Of a DNA stretch of 36,547 nucleotides, positions 16,867 through 24,972 are shown one piece after another. The stretch's first letter is position 1, and each line of letters begins with the position of its first letter. Below the pieces are notes generated by a model. It was not told where the DNA came from. It did no database searches and saw only the letters and a list, made by a program, of their open reading frames with translations. The position numbers and the translations under genes were made by a program. This stretch comes from Gelidibacter sp038243395 (GTDB taxonomy: Bacteria; Bacteroidota; Bacteroidia; Flavobacteriales; Flavobacteriaceae). The stretch is from positions 1 to 36,547 of the forward strand of contig JBBSRC010000037.1 of assembly GCA_038243395.1 (NCBI GenBank). The letters run 5' to 3'.

Positions 16867-17436
16867 TTATGACAAATTTTCAGTACGCCATTTTATATTG
16901 CAACCTAAACTCGGTTTTTGATCATCTGATATGGGTTGGTCTTTCAAGATGGCATCGAGTGCGTTTTTAAGATCTTCTCCCGTAACAGGAATTCCATTCC
17001 CAGGTCTGGAATCGTCCAACTGACCTCTGTACACCAATTTTAATTGTGCGTCAAAAACGTAAAAATCTGGTGTGCAGGCAGCATCATAAGCTTTTGCTAC
17101 AGCTTGGGTTTGATCATATAAATAGGGAAAAATAAAATCTTCGTCGATAGCCAGTTCTTTCATGAATTCCGGTCCGTCTTGTGGGTAGTTTTCAATATCA
17201 TTGCTGGCAATCGCCACAAATTCAATACCTTTCGATTTGTATTCTTTTGCGAGTTTCGCCAATGTTGAATTGACATGTTTGACAAACGGACAGTGATTGG
17301 AGATAAACATAATGACCGTTGCTTTCAAGCCTTTGCAATTTGCTAAGCTGAGTTTTTCATCATTTATTGTGTCCAATAACTTAAAATCGGGAGCCTGAGT
17401 ACCTAAAGGCAACATGTTTGATGGAGTATTAGCCAT
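16867..17436 (-). CDS. Thioredoxin-fold redoxin (AhpC/TSA family, PRX-like)
   Basis: The 189-residue protein has the AhpC/TSA fold: GTQAPDFKLLD near the start, ISNHCPFVKH with Cys49 in the peroxidatic position, ASNDIENYPQDGPEFM, CTPDFYVFD, and the C-terminal block SLGCNIKW. This is the common thioredoxin-family protein group seen next to many housekeeping genes; it has no signal peptide and should be cytosolic. It may reduce peroxides or act as a thiol oxidoreductase. It lacks the CxxC of true thioredoxins. It is divergent from the CsaA-like gene, with 43 bp between the two start codons. Confidence 0.85.
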   Translation of the reverse strand: MANTPSNMLPLGTQAPDFKLLDTINDEKLSLANCKGLKATVIMFISNHCPFVKHVNSTLAKLAKEYKSKGIEFVAIASNDIENYPQDGPEFMKELAIDEDFIFPYLYDQTQAVAKAYDAACTPDFYVFDAQLKLVYRGQLDDSRPGNGIPVTGEDLKNALDAILKDQPISDDQKPSLGCNIKWRTENLS

Positions 17437-17479
17437 AAGGTTTTATTTTTTATATTGCGAATTATTTAAAATTTTAAGT

Positions 17480-17815
17480 ATGGAAAAGATAGTGACTTTT
17501 GAGGAGTTCACCAAAGTTGACTTACGTGTGGGCACTGTCATTGAGGTCAATGATTTTCCACAGGCAAGAAATCCATCCTACCGATTAACTATTGATTTTG
17601 GTGCCTTGGGAATTAAAAAATCTTCGGCACAAATTACCACACTTTATAAGAAGGAAGAATTGCTTAACCGACAAATTATTGCGGTCGTTAATTTTCCAAA
17701 CAAACAGATCGGCAAATTTATGAGTAATTGTTTAGTTGTTGGTGCTGTAATAGATAAAGATGTGTGCTTATTACGTCCAGAAATACAGGTTATGAATGGG
17801 TCTATTATTTTTTAA
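17480..17815 (+). CDS. CsaA-like tRNA-binding protein
   Basis: The 111-residue protein is a single OB-fold tRNA-binding domain of the kind found in CsaA and at the C-terminus of MetRS: VDLRVGTVIEVNDFPQARNPSY, KKSSAQITTLY, VVNFPNKQIGKFMSNCLVVG. In Bacillus CsaA was described as a chaperone with tRNA-binding features. I place the start at the ATG at 17480: the open frame extends upstream to 17414, but that would overlap the divergent redoxin gene and add about 22 residues not seen in the roughly 110-residue family. The acyltransferase gene follows after 10 bp, so the two probably form an operon. Confidence 0.9.
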   Translation: MEKIVTFEEFTKVDLRVGTVIEVNDFPQARNPSYRLTIDFGALGIKKSSAQITTLYKKEELLNRQIIAVVNFPNKQIGKFMSNCLVVGAVIDKDVCLLRPEIQVMNGSIIF

Positions 17816-17825
17816 ATATTAGCTA

Positions 17826-18875
17826 TTGAAAGGGAAAAACAAATTACAGTTACTTTGGTTGCACTATATGAGAAACTATCTCAGATTGGCCCTGTTTTTC
17901 TATTACAAGAAAATTGAGATCAATTATAAAGAGCCACTTCGGAAAAATCAGGCCAGACTATTTTTAGGGAATCATCAAAACGGTTTGATGGATCCCCTTA
18001 TAATTGGTGCCAAAAGCGGAGAGTTTTCCTATTTTTTAACAAGAGCCAGTGTTTTTAAAAAGGAATGGATCAGTAACTTTTTAAAAAGTTTATTGATGAT
18101 TCCTGTTTATCGAGTAAGAGATGGTTGGAATCAAATTTCAAGAAATGGTGCAGTATTTAAAACTTGCTCGGAATTGCTTCACGATGAAAATACCATCGTA
18201 CTTTTTCCTGAGGGAAACCATAATATCAAACGATTTGTTAGACCGTTGAGTAAAGGCTTCACACGCATTATTGAAGAAACAGTAACCAACCATCCAGAGA
18301 TGAACGTTGAAATGGTACCGGTTGGGTTGAACTATAGAAACGCAGAGGAATTCGCAGACATTGTGGTGCTTAATTTTGGAGCTCCAATTGCATCAAACGA
18401 TTACGAAAATTTTAATTTGAATCGTAGAGTTTTGCAAATGAAAAGCGATGTTCATAGTGCTTTGACAACTCTTACGACACATATAGATGCGGATAATTAT
18501 GATGACATTCTACAGAAATTAGAAAACTTAAATGCAGATTTCACTAATCCTGAAGAAGTGAATCAATGTATCGCCACTCATTTTAAAGACTGTAAAGCGC
18601 GAACAAAACCGGCACAAAATATTATGAAGTCTATGGCAAAAATTGGATTAAATATCAGTCTTTTTCTTCCTTACGGCATCTGGAAACTTGTACTGGAACC
18701 AAAAATTAAAGAGCCAGAATTCACAGCGACCTACCGTTTTGCAGTAGTCATAAGTTTGGTGCCTATTTTTATGCTGGTTACGGCGTTGATCCTGTGGTTT
18801 AGCTTTGGCCTATTTTATGCGTTTTTGTATATAATGTCCGTTTTTGTTCTGGATTTGCTTGCGGTCAAATTATAG
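17826..18875 (+). CDS. PlsC-like acyltransferase, longer two-domain type
   Basis: The 349-residue protein (from the TTG at 17826; an ATG at 17868 would give 335 residues) has an acyltransferase domain in its first 230 residues. Blocks are NHQNGLMDP (His50, Asp56), FLTRASVFKKEW, MIPVYRVRDG, and FPEGNHNIKRFVRPLSKGF (FPEG at 127-130). The C-terminal part has two or three membrane helices (about 272-290 and 300-345). It probably acylates a glycerophospholipid precursor at the inner membrane. His-Asp spacing is HX5D, as in the other acyltransferase here. Its stop overlaps the end of the convergent M14 peptidase gene by 6 bp. The start is uncertain: the TTG leaves a normal 10-bp gap to the CsaA-like gene and keeps the hydrophobic N-terminus. 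Confidence 0.85.
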   Translation: MKGKNKLQLLWLHYMRNYLRLALFFYYKKIEINYKEPLRKNQARLFLGNHQNGLMDPLIIGAKSGEFSYFLTRASVFKKEWISNFLKSLLMIPVYRVRDGWNQISRNGAVFKTCSELLHDENTIVLFPEGNHNIKRFVRPLSKGFTRIIEETVTNHPEMNVEMVPVGLNYRNAEEFADIVVLNFGAPIASNDYENFNLNRRVLQMKSDVHSALTTLTTHIDADNYDDILQKLENLNADFTNPEEVNQCIATHFKDCKARTKPAQNIMKSMAKIGLNISLFLPYGIWKLVLEPKIKEPEFTATYRFAVVISLVPIFMLVTALILWFSFGLFYAFLYIMSVFVLDLLAVKL

Positions 18876-21377
18876 TTCGTCTCTAAAAAATATCGCGTTC
18901 ATCATGAGTTTATTGGTGCCAAACCAAAAAGCCCTGAAATTGGTGTTGTCGGTAAATGCCACTACTTTTCCGCGTTTCATACGTTGCATTTGGTAAGGGA
19001 CGGTCAGTGCTAAACTATCTAAGTTTGATTTGGAAACATAACCACTTAATAACGGGTTTTTGGTGTATTGAATAGGGTTGTTATAACTTTGTTTATCAGA
19101 TTTCACAAAGAGCGTAGAGTTTCTGAACATTGGCAGTTTGTCATTCTTATATCCAAAATTGATTGGATGGGAGCGGTCCAACTTGGCTTCAAAAATAGCG
19201 CCACCAATCACTTGTGCACCACTATAATCACTACGTTGTTCAAACGTTATATTTTTAGCAACCCTTTCTGATTTTTTGAAATCGAGTTTCATGAATTTAT
19301 GAGTATTAAACCAACGCAATGTATTTTTAAAACCAATCAATGTTCCCCCATTTTCAACCCATTTGGCCAAAATCTCTGTATCACTTTTGTTGAGACTGGC
19401 ACTGGGTAAAATGATGGTGTTGTAACGGCTTAAATCGGCGCGTCCCAAATTTTCAGTATCTAATTTGGTTAAAATCATGTCATACCGTTGATCCAAAAGA
19501 TGCCAGATTTCGCCTGCATCGTATGATGTAACACCATTGCCAACAATTAAAGCCACATTCGGCTGCGTTAAGGGTTTAAATTGATTACTTCCCAAATTAA
19601 TGCCTTCCGTTAAACCAGTTGCCAACGCATCTATTTGTACATGACCTTGTTTGGCTACCTCATTTAAAAACTCATAGAGTTCATCTGCGTCTTTTGATTG
19701 GTTTTGAATCGGAATCAAAATAGTGCCATAGTCATAATCCTTGCCATTGGCACTAAACTTTTGCATGGCTACTTGAGCGCGTATATCGTTTTTTAGAATC
19801 TGATTCAATACTTTTGGCGCATAGTATTCATGCCACTCCATAACGTAAGCATACTCACTTTTAGCGGATACGTTTCCGGCTTTCATTTTTAAATTTAAAA
19901 CTTGATCCCCCAAATGTGAAGAAGGCACGCCTTCAACGTAATCTAAATTAAAAGCCAGTGGCAACGTCCAAGCGGAAATGTCGTAAAATAAGCTATCCTG
20001 AAATTCGGTGCGCTTTTCAAACATAGCATTAATCAACCGTGTGTTCTTTTGATTTTTTGGTACGACGTAGCTATATCCTTTTTTGAATTTTTTGCCGTCA
20101 ATCGTAGCGTCATCCTTGAGTTCATAGATTTTAATCTGATGTCTTCTTAATATTTCGGCCAGTTCATAAGTTTTTGCCGCATCTTTAGCGTCTCCAAAAA
20201 CGATGTTTTTTCCCTTTTCTTTGTTACCTTCATTACGCGCATTCTTAAAAAAATCCTGTTGGTATTTTAAAATTTCTTCACGCATATGATAGCCCGCATC
20301 CAGAGTAGATAATGCGGCTGTAAACTGATTGCGGATGGTAAATGGGAAGGTTAAAATCCCGTTGGCACTCTCTTGAATATGACCTCTGGAACTCGCTTGT
20401 TCAAAAAGAATTCCGATACTCCCGTTGATGTCAGGGAATGTGGAACCTTTTCCGTAATAGAAATCATCAAAACTTTCTTCGGTGTAATATAGCGACCCAA
20501 TTTTGTCAAAAGCTTTGGCATGATAATTACCAATTTTTTTTGTCAAGTCTTGATTTAATTGCGGCGTGAGTGGGTGGGTTCGACTTGGAATTCCTGGTTG
20601 AAAGAAGAAGGAAGTATTGGTGCCCATTTCATGATGGTCAGTCAGTATATTTGGCAACCACTTATGAAAAGTTTCAAGTCGTGCTCTCGATTCTGGCAAT
20701 TGTACCGGTAGCCAGTCTCTGTTCATATCAAACCAATAATGGTTGGATCTACCTTTAGGCCACACTTCACTGTATTCGCGATCGTTCGGATCTGGATTTA
20801 AATTTTTGCTTTTATTGGAATTTGCCCAAAACGCAAAACGCTGTAGCCCGTCTGGATTAAATGAAGGATCAAAAAGTACGATTGTATTGTCGAGCAAATC
20901 TTTAACAGCGTCACTTTCTGCGGCAGCGAGATAATACGCAACTAAAAGTGCTGCGTTGGAGCCACTCGGTTCATTCCCATGAATAGAAAACCCCTGATTG
21001 ACCACAATAGGCATATTGCTGGTGTTTACCGCAGAATTATCTTCAGTGGCGGCAATATGTTGCTCACGGATGGCCTCAATATTTTGATGGTTTTTAGGAG
21101 AAGTGATGGTAAGGAGGATCAAAGGTCGACCTTCATAGGTCGTGCCTCTGTTTTCAATTGTAATTCTGTCTGAACTTGCGGCCAAAGCTTTCATATATTC
21201 TACCAACTTGTCGTGGGTAATGTGCCACTCGCCAACCTCATGCCCGATGACCGATTGAGGAGTAGGAATTGCTTTGATGTATGTGGTGGTTTGCGGGAGA
21301 TAGTACGTAAGCTCGGTTTGTTTTTGTCCAAAGATGATACATGACGTTAAAAGGAGTAAGGTTTGTAAAAGTTTCAT
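18870..21377 (-). CDS. M14 family zinc carboxypeptidase, secreted, with GATase1-like C-terminal domain
   Basis: The 835-residue protein has a signal peptide (about residues 1-17) and an M14 catalytic domain. HGNEP holds His133 and Glu136 (zinc ligands), DHHEMG holds His249 (third ligand), and LFEQASSRG holds Glu326 (catalytic base). Residues about 590-720 (VALIVGNGVTSYDAGEIWHL to WVENGGTLIGF) look like a class I glutamine amidotransferase-type domain without an obvious catalytic Cys, a known partner in large Bacteroidota M14 proteins. It should act in the periplasm or outside the cell on peptides or peptidoglycan-like substrates. No T9SS C-terminal sorting domain is visible. Catalytic residues appear intact. 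Confidence 0.9.
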   Translation of the reverse strand: MKLLQTLLLLTSCIIFGQKQTELTYYLPQTTTYIKAIPTPQSVIGHEVGEWHITHDKLVEYMKALAASSDRITIENRGTTYEGRPLILLTITSPKNHQNIEAIREQHIAATEDNSAVNTSNMPIVVNQGFSIHGNEPSGSNAALLVAYYLAAAESDAVKDLLDNTIVLFDPSFNPDGLQRFAFWANSNKSKNLNPDPNDREYSEVWPKGRSNHYWFDMNRDWLPVQLPESRARLETFHKWLPNILTDHHEMGTNTSFFFQPGIPSRTHPLTPQLNQDLTKKIGNYHAKAFDKIGSLYYTEESFDDFYYGKGSTFPDINGSIGILFEQASSRGHIQESANGILTFPFTIRNQFTAALSTLDAGYHMREEILKYQQDFFKNARNEGNKEKGKNIVFGDAKDAAKTYELAEILRRHQIKIYELKDDATIDGKKFKKGYSYVVPKNQKNTRLINAMFEKRTEFQDSLFYDISAWTLPLAFNLDYVEGVPSSHLGDQVLNLKMKAGNVSAKSEYAYVMEWHEYYAPKVLNQILKNDIRAQVAMQKFSANGKDYDYGTILIPIQNQSKDADELYEFLNEVAKQGHVQIDALATGLTEGINLGSNQFKPLTQPNVALIVGNGVTSYDAGEIWHLLDQRYDMILTKLDTENLGRADLSRYNTIILPSASLNKSDTEILAKWVENGGTLIGFKNTLRWFNTHKFMKLDFKKSERVAKNITFEQRSDYSGAQVIGGAIFEAKLDRSHPINFGYKNDKLPMFRNSTLFVKSDKQSYNNPIQYTKNPLLSGYVSKSNLDSLALTVPYQMQRMKRGKVVAFTDNTNFRAFWFGTNKLMMNAIFFRDEL

Positions 21378-21490
21378 AAGTATTTAGTTTGGTATATGAA
21401 TATTAAGCGATTTTTAAAGACCAAATTTTCGATTAAGCACAAAATTTGATTCGGGATAAAAAGCCCTAAAATTAGTGTTTGTTGTGTATA

Positions 21491-22360
21491 TTATTCATTC
21501 GGTTCAATGTGAATAAGTACGTGTCCTAAAGTCGGTATTTTTTTTCGTAAATAATCTTTTAAATTGTGTGCAATTTCGTGTCCGGCTTTTACAGAGATTT
21601 CACTATTTACAATGACGTGTAAATCTACGTGGAATTTCATTCCGGATTTTCGGATAAAACATTTCTCGGTTCCTAAAACGCCTTGTACTTCTTGAGATTT
21701 TTCTCTAATTTCAATGATCAGTTCGTCATAAAGTTGCTCGTCCATAACTTCGCCTAGAGCTGGTCTCAAAATTAGATAGCTATTATATAGAATAAAAGCA
21801 GATGCAAATAATGCTGCCCAATCATCAGCGTTTTCGTAGCCTTTTCCAAATATAAGTGCAATTGAGATTCCTATAAAAGCCATAACCGAAGTTATGGCAT
21901 CGCTGCGATGGTGCCAAGCATCTGCCTTGAGTGAAGAACTATTGGTTTGTTTACTTTTTTTAATCACAATTTGAAATGAGATTTCTTTCCAAATTATTAT
22001 TAATCCCAACACGATCAAAGTCCACGATTCTGGGGTTTCGTGAGGTGTTTGAATATTCTGAATACTTGTGTATGCAATTATTGTAGCAGACACAACAAGA
22101 AATGCAACTACTCCAAATGTAATTAATGGTTCGATTTTTCCGTGACCGTAGGGATGGTTTTCGTCCGCTGGCCGTTTTGCGTATTTAAAGCCTACTAATA
22201 CCAAGAATGATGCAAAAATATCAGTTGTCGATTCAATCGCATCTGCAATTAAAGCATAAGAATTACCAAAAAAACCTGCAAGTCCCTTAATTAAGGCTAA
22301 GGCAGTATTTCCAATTATACTGAAATAAGTTGTTCGTATTGCAGTCTGTTCGTTGTCCAT
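21491..22360 (-). CDS. Cation diffusion facilitator (CDF) metal exporter, FieF-like
   Basis: The 289-residue protein has about six membrane helices and a C-terminal cytoplasmic domain (from about residue 200) of the CDF type (GVLGTEKCFIRKSGMKFHVDLHV). The transport site would be Glu43 and Asp47 in helix 2 (IADAIESTTD) and His150 or His151 with Asp154 in helix 5 (AWHHRSD). In FieF the first position is Asp45, so here an Asp is replaced by Glu. ENHPYGHGKIEPL is the conserved cytoplasmic loop. It exports divalent metal, probably Zn, Fe or Mn, in exchange for protons. Monocistronic as far as can be seen. Confidence 0.93.
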   Translation of the reverse strand: MDNEQTAIRTTYFSIIGNTALALIKGLAGFFGNSYALIADAIESTTDIFASFLVLVGFKYAKRPADENHPYGHGKIEPLITFGVVAFLVVSATIIAYTSIQNIQTPHETPESWTLIVLGLIIIWKEISFQIVIKKSKQTNSSSLKADAWHHRSDAITSVMAFIGISIALIFGKGYENADDWAALFASAFILYNSYLILRPALGEVMDEQLYDELIIEIREKSQEVQGVLGTEKCFIRKSGMKFHVDLHVIVNSEISVKAGHEIAHNLKDYLRKKIPTLGHVLIHIEPNE

Positions 22361-22404
22361 TCACTTTTTTAGGTTGCACAAAACGTTAATCTATAAATAT
22401 AAAA

Positions 22405-22429
22405 AAACCGCTACTCTAAGTAACGGTTT
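22405..22429 (-). terminator. Rho-independent terminator of the PUR-family gene
   Basis: AAACCG-C-TAC and GTA-A-CGGTTT form a stem with one mismatch around TCTAA. On the minus strand it is followed by a T run (22399-22407). It lies 25 bp past the PUR gene's stop codon. It contains an 11-mer that recurs upstream of the gene (22862-22872). Confidence 0.75.
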
Positions 22430-22454
22430 CGTCATTATATTGTCTACTGACAAA

Positions 22455-22844
22455 TTATATGTCTTCAAAGTTGATGTTGGTAAAGCTTTCCGCAGATTTT
22501 ATCGGCTCCGAATCGGATTGATCGTTTTCAGAATCAAATTCTTCTTTCTTGAAATCTTTTTGATGGCGCTCGCTAATGACTTCATCTCCTTTTTCATCAA
22601 TTACATAATCGATCATTTCTTTCAAAATCTCGTTAAACTCGCTGAAATCCTCTTTGTACAAATAGATTTTGTGCTTTTTGTAGTGAAAAGAACCATCATC
22701 ATTCGTGAATTTTTTACTTTCTGTAATAGTAAGGTAGTAGTCCCCTGCTTTGGTGGCTCTTACATCAAAGAAATAAGTTCTTCTTCCTGCGCGTAGTACT
22801 TTAGAGAATATTTCCTCTTTCTCCATCATTCCGTGATCACTCAT
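22455..22844 (-). CDS. PUR-family nucleic-acid-binding protein (DUF3276)
   Basis: The 129-residue protein matches the Bacteroidota DUF3276/PUR family: KEEIFSKVLRAGRRTYFFDV, ATKAGDYYLTITESKKF, FHYKKHKIYLYKEDF and VISERHQKDF. The PUR fold binds single-stranded DNA or RNA. The C-terminal 25 residues are acidic and low-complexity. It probably acts in the cytoplasm as an RNA- or ssDNA-binding regulator; targets are unknown. It has its own terminator, and 239 bp of noncoding DNA precede it. The first methionine is used here, but MMEKEE at residue 6 is also a possible start. Confidence 0.92.
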   Translation of the reverse strand: MSDHGMMEKEEIFSKVLRAGRRTYFFDVRATKAGDYYLTITESKKFTNDDGSFHYKKHKIYLYKEDFSEFNEILKEMIDYVIDEKGDEVISERHQKDFKKEEFDSENDQSDSEPIKSAESFTNINFEDI

Positions 22845-23083
22845 ATGTTTTTATTTTAATTAGTAACGGTTTACGTACCAAAAATCCTAAAAAAAAGAAT
22901 AGTAACCAACATTTTCTGAAATTTCTTTTAACGAATGATAAACAATCCTCTGACTGCACGGCGAACGGGCGTGTTGTAGGGTTAAAAAAAAATAGATGGG
23001 ATCGTTTTATTAAAATGAATCAATCTGTTGAAAGCTTAATTTTTAAAATACTCATCTAATTTATGATGATTGGGATATACTAT

Positions 23084-24838
23084 TTATTGGTTTTCTGTAA
23101 GCTGTTTCAAATAGAGTTCTTTATAATAGCCATCTGCATCAATCAAAGTGGTATGAGAACCTTTTTGAATGATCTGTCCATTGTCAAGAACAATAATGAT
23201 ATCGGCATTTTTAGCGGCAGAAATTCTATGGCTGACAATAATAGTGGTTTTGCCTTTGGTGATAGTTTTGAGATTATTGAGGATTTTTTCTTCGGTCTCC
23301 GTATCTACCGCGGATAGACAGTCGTCAAACAATAAAATTTGAGGCGCTTTGATGATCGCTCTCGCAATTGAAATACGTTGCTTTTGTCCGCCAGATAAGG
23401 TAATCCCTCGCTCCCCTAAAACGGTATCGTAGCCTTTGTTGAAACCTTTAATGTTTTTGTGAACGTCGGCATTTTTTGCAGCAGCAATGACTTCTTCATC
23501 CGTAGCATCCTCTTTACCAAACATGATATTGTTTTTGATGGTGTCAGAAAACAAAAAGGCATCTTGAGGTACGTACCCAATATGGTCTCTTAAACTAATC
23601 AAGTTGAGCTCTTGAATAGGCGTGTTATCGATTTTAATTTCGCCAGATGTCACGTCATATAAACGACCGATGAGGTCTAAGACTGTCGATTTTCCAGAGC
23701 CTGTTTTGCCTATAATAGCCATCGTTTCGCCTTTTTCGAGGGTAAAGCTAACCTTGTTGAGTGCTTGGATATTGGTGTCGGGATAGGTCAAGGATACGTC
23801 CTTAAACTCAATATTTCCTTCAATGATGGAAGGTTCTGGATTATTATTTTTTATGGTGGGCTTCTGTTTTAAAAACTCATTGATTCGTTTTTGAGAGGCT
23901 TCAGCTTGTTGTATGACCGAAGTTACCCAGCCCACGGTTGCCACAGGCCATGTTAAGAGATTGACGTAAATAATGAATTTTGCAATAACGCCTAAGCTTT
24001 CAATTTCGCCATCTATATATTGTTTACCGCCAATATAGATAACAATGATATTACTTATACCAATCAAAAAGATCATCAAAGGATAGAACAGGGCCTGAAT
24101 TTTGACTAAATCAATATTTTTTTGTCGGCTTTCGGCAGACATAGCATCAAAATCAGCATTTGTACTCTCTTCAATACCATAAGATTTGATCACACTAATT
24201 CCGCTAAAGGTTTCCTGGGTAAAAGTTGAAAGTTTGGCTAGCCATTGCTGTACAATTGTACTGCGCTTATGGATGGATTTACTTAAAATATAAATGAAGT
24301 AAGAAAGGATAGGTAAAGGGATAATGGTATATAAAGTTAATGTTGGTGCAGAACGAAACATTAAAATAAGTGCGATTACAAAAAGCGTTACGGTGTTGAT
24401 GCTATACATGATTGCAGGACCAGCATATTCTCGCACTTTGCCAACGTCCTCACTAATTCGACTCATCAAATCGCCAGTTCGGTTAGATTTGTAAAAATCG
24501 AGAGACAAGCGTTGGTATTGCTGATAGACTTCGTTTTTTAAATCAAATTCTATTTGTCTGGATACGTAAATAAGGGTCTGACGCATCAGGAATGTGAAAA
24601 CACCACCAATAATTGCGGCACCAATAATATAAAAAATGTTTGTGAGCAATTCGCTTTTAACAATTGCTACATCTGTAGTGATACCTTTTCTGTAATTGTC
24701 AAGTACATCTACCGAATTACCAACTAATTCTGGTGTGAAAAGAAGAAATATTCTGGCCACAATGGTAATTAAAATTCCGGCGAGTAATTTATATCTGTAC
24801 TTATAAAAATATTTATTGAGGTGTTGTAATTCTTTCAT
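23084..24838 (-). CDS. ABC exporter, permease-ATPase fusion (MdlA-like)
   Basis: The 584-residue protein has a six-helix type-1 exporter membrane domain (residues about 17-310) and an ATPase domain. Walker A is GKTGSGKST at 377-385, the Q-loop region is YVPQDAFLFSDTIKNN, the signature is LSGGQKQR, Walker B is ILLFDDCLSAVD with Asp505 and Asp506, and the H-loop is IVSHRISAAKNAD. The residue after the Walker B Asp, normally the catalytic Glu, is Asp506. That replacement is seen in one half of heterodimeric exporters such as MdlA. No partner gene is next to it. It sits in the inner membrane; the substrate (lipid or drug) is unknown. It is divergent from the leucine-type dehydrogenase, with 134 bp to that gene's ATG. 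Confidence 0.92.
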   Translation of the reverse strand: MKELQHLNKYFYKYRYKLLAGILITIVARIFLLFTPELVGNSVDVLDNYRKGITTDVAIVKSELLTNIFYIIGAAIIGGVFTFLMRQTLIYVSRQIEFDLKNEVYQQYQRLSLDFYKSNRTGDLMSRISEDVGKVREYAGPAIMYSINTVTLFVIALILMFRSAPTLTLYTIIPLPILSYFIYILSKSIHKRSTIVQQWLAKLSTFTQETFSGISVIKSYGIEESTNADFDAMSAESRQKNIDLVKIQALFYPLMIFLIGISNIIVIYIGGKQYIDGEIESLGVIAKFIIYVNLLTWPVATVGWVTSVIQQAEASQKRINEFLKQKPTIKNNNPEPSIIEGNIEFKDVSLTYPDTNIQALNKVSFTLEKGETMAIIGKTGSGKSTVLDLIGRLYDVTSGEIKIDNTPIQELNLISLRDHIGYVPQDAFLFSDTIKNNIMFGKEDATDEEVIAAAKNADVHKNIKGFNKGYDTVLGERGITLSGGQKQRISIARAIIKAPQILLFDDCLSAVDTETEEKILNNLKTITKGKTTIIVSHRISAAKNADIIIVLDNGQIIQKGSHTTLIDADGYYKELYLKQLTENQ

Positions 24839-24893
24839 TGATTATTATTGCTCACCTGTACTTAATTCAGGATATAATTTGGTGATTATATTT

Positions 24894-24924
24894 TTGTTAA
24901 TGCTCTAATATTGATTTATTTTTG
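24894..24924 (+). promoter_or_regulatory. Promoter of the leucine-type dehydrogenase gene
   Basis: TTG at 24894-24896 and TATTTTTG at 24917-24924 are separated by 20 bp, matching the Bacteroidota -33/-7 pattern. The ATG at 24973 lies 48 bp downstream. The promoter covers a TTG (24922) that opens the reading frame further upstream, so that TTG cannot be the start. Confidence 0.75.
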
Positions 24925-24972
24925 AAATTAATTTTCAGAAAATCTAACCAATCAATCTCTAATATCAACCCT

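Noticed and set aside
17414..17479. Upstream extension of the CsaA-like protein to 17414
   Set aside because: It would overlap the divergent redoxin gene's start, and the added residues are not part of the roughly 110-residue family.
22353..22796. 147-codon plus-strand open frame opposite the PUR-family gene
   Set aside because: It lies almost wholly antisense to a well-conserved DUF3276 gene, has runs of Phe and Ile typical of reverse-strand translation of Lys/Glu codons, and matches nothing.
22925..22985. A short GC-richer stretch between the PUR gene and the ABC exporter that might be a small RNA or a mobile-element scar
   Set aside because: No stable long stem, tRNA or SRP RNA features, terminal repeats or coding remnant could be identified.
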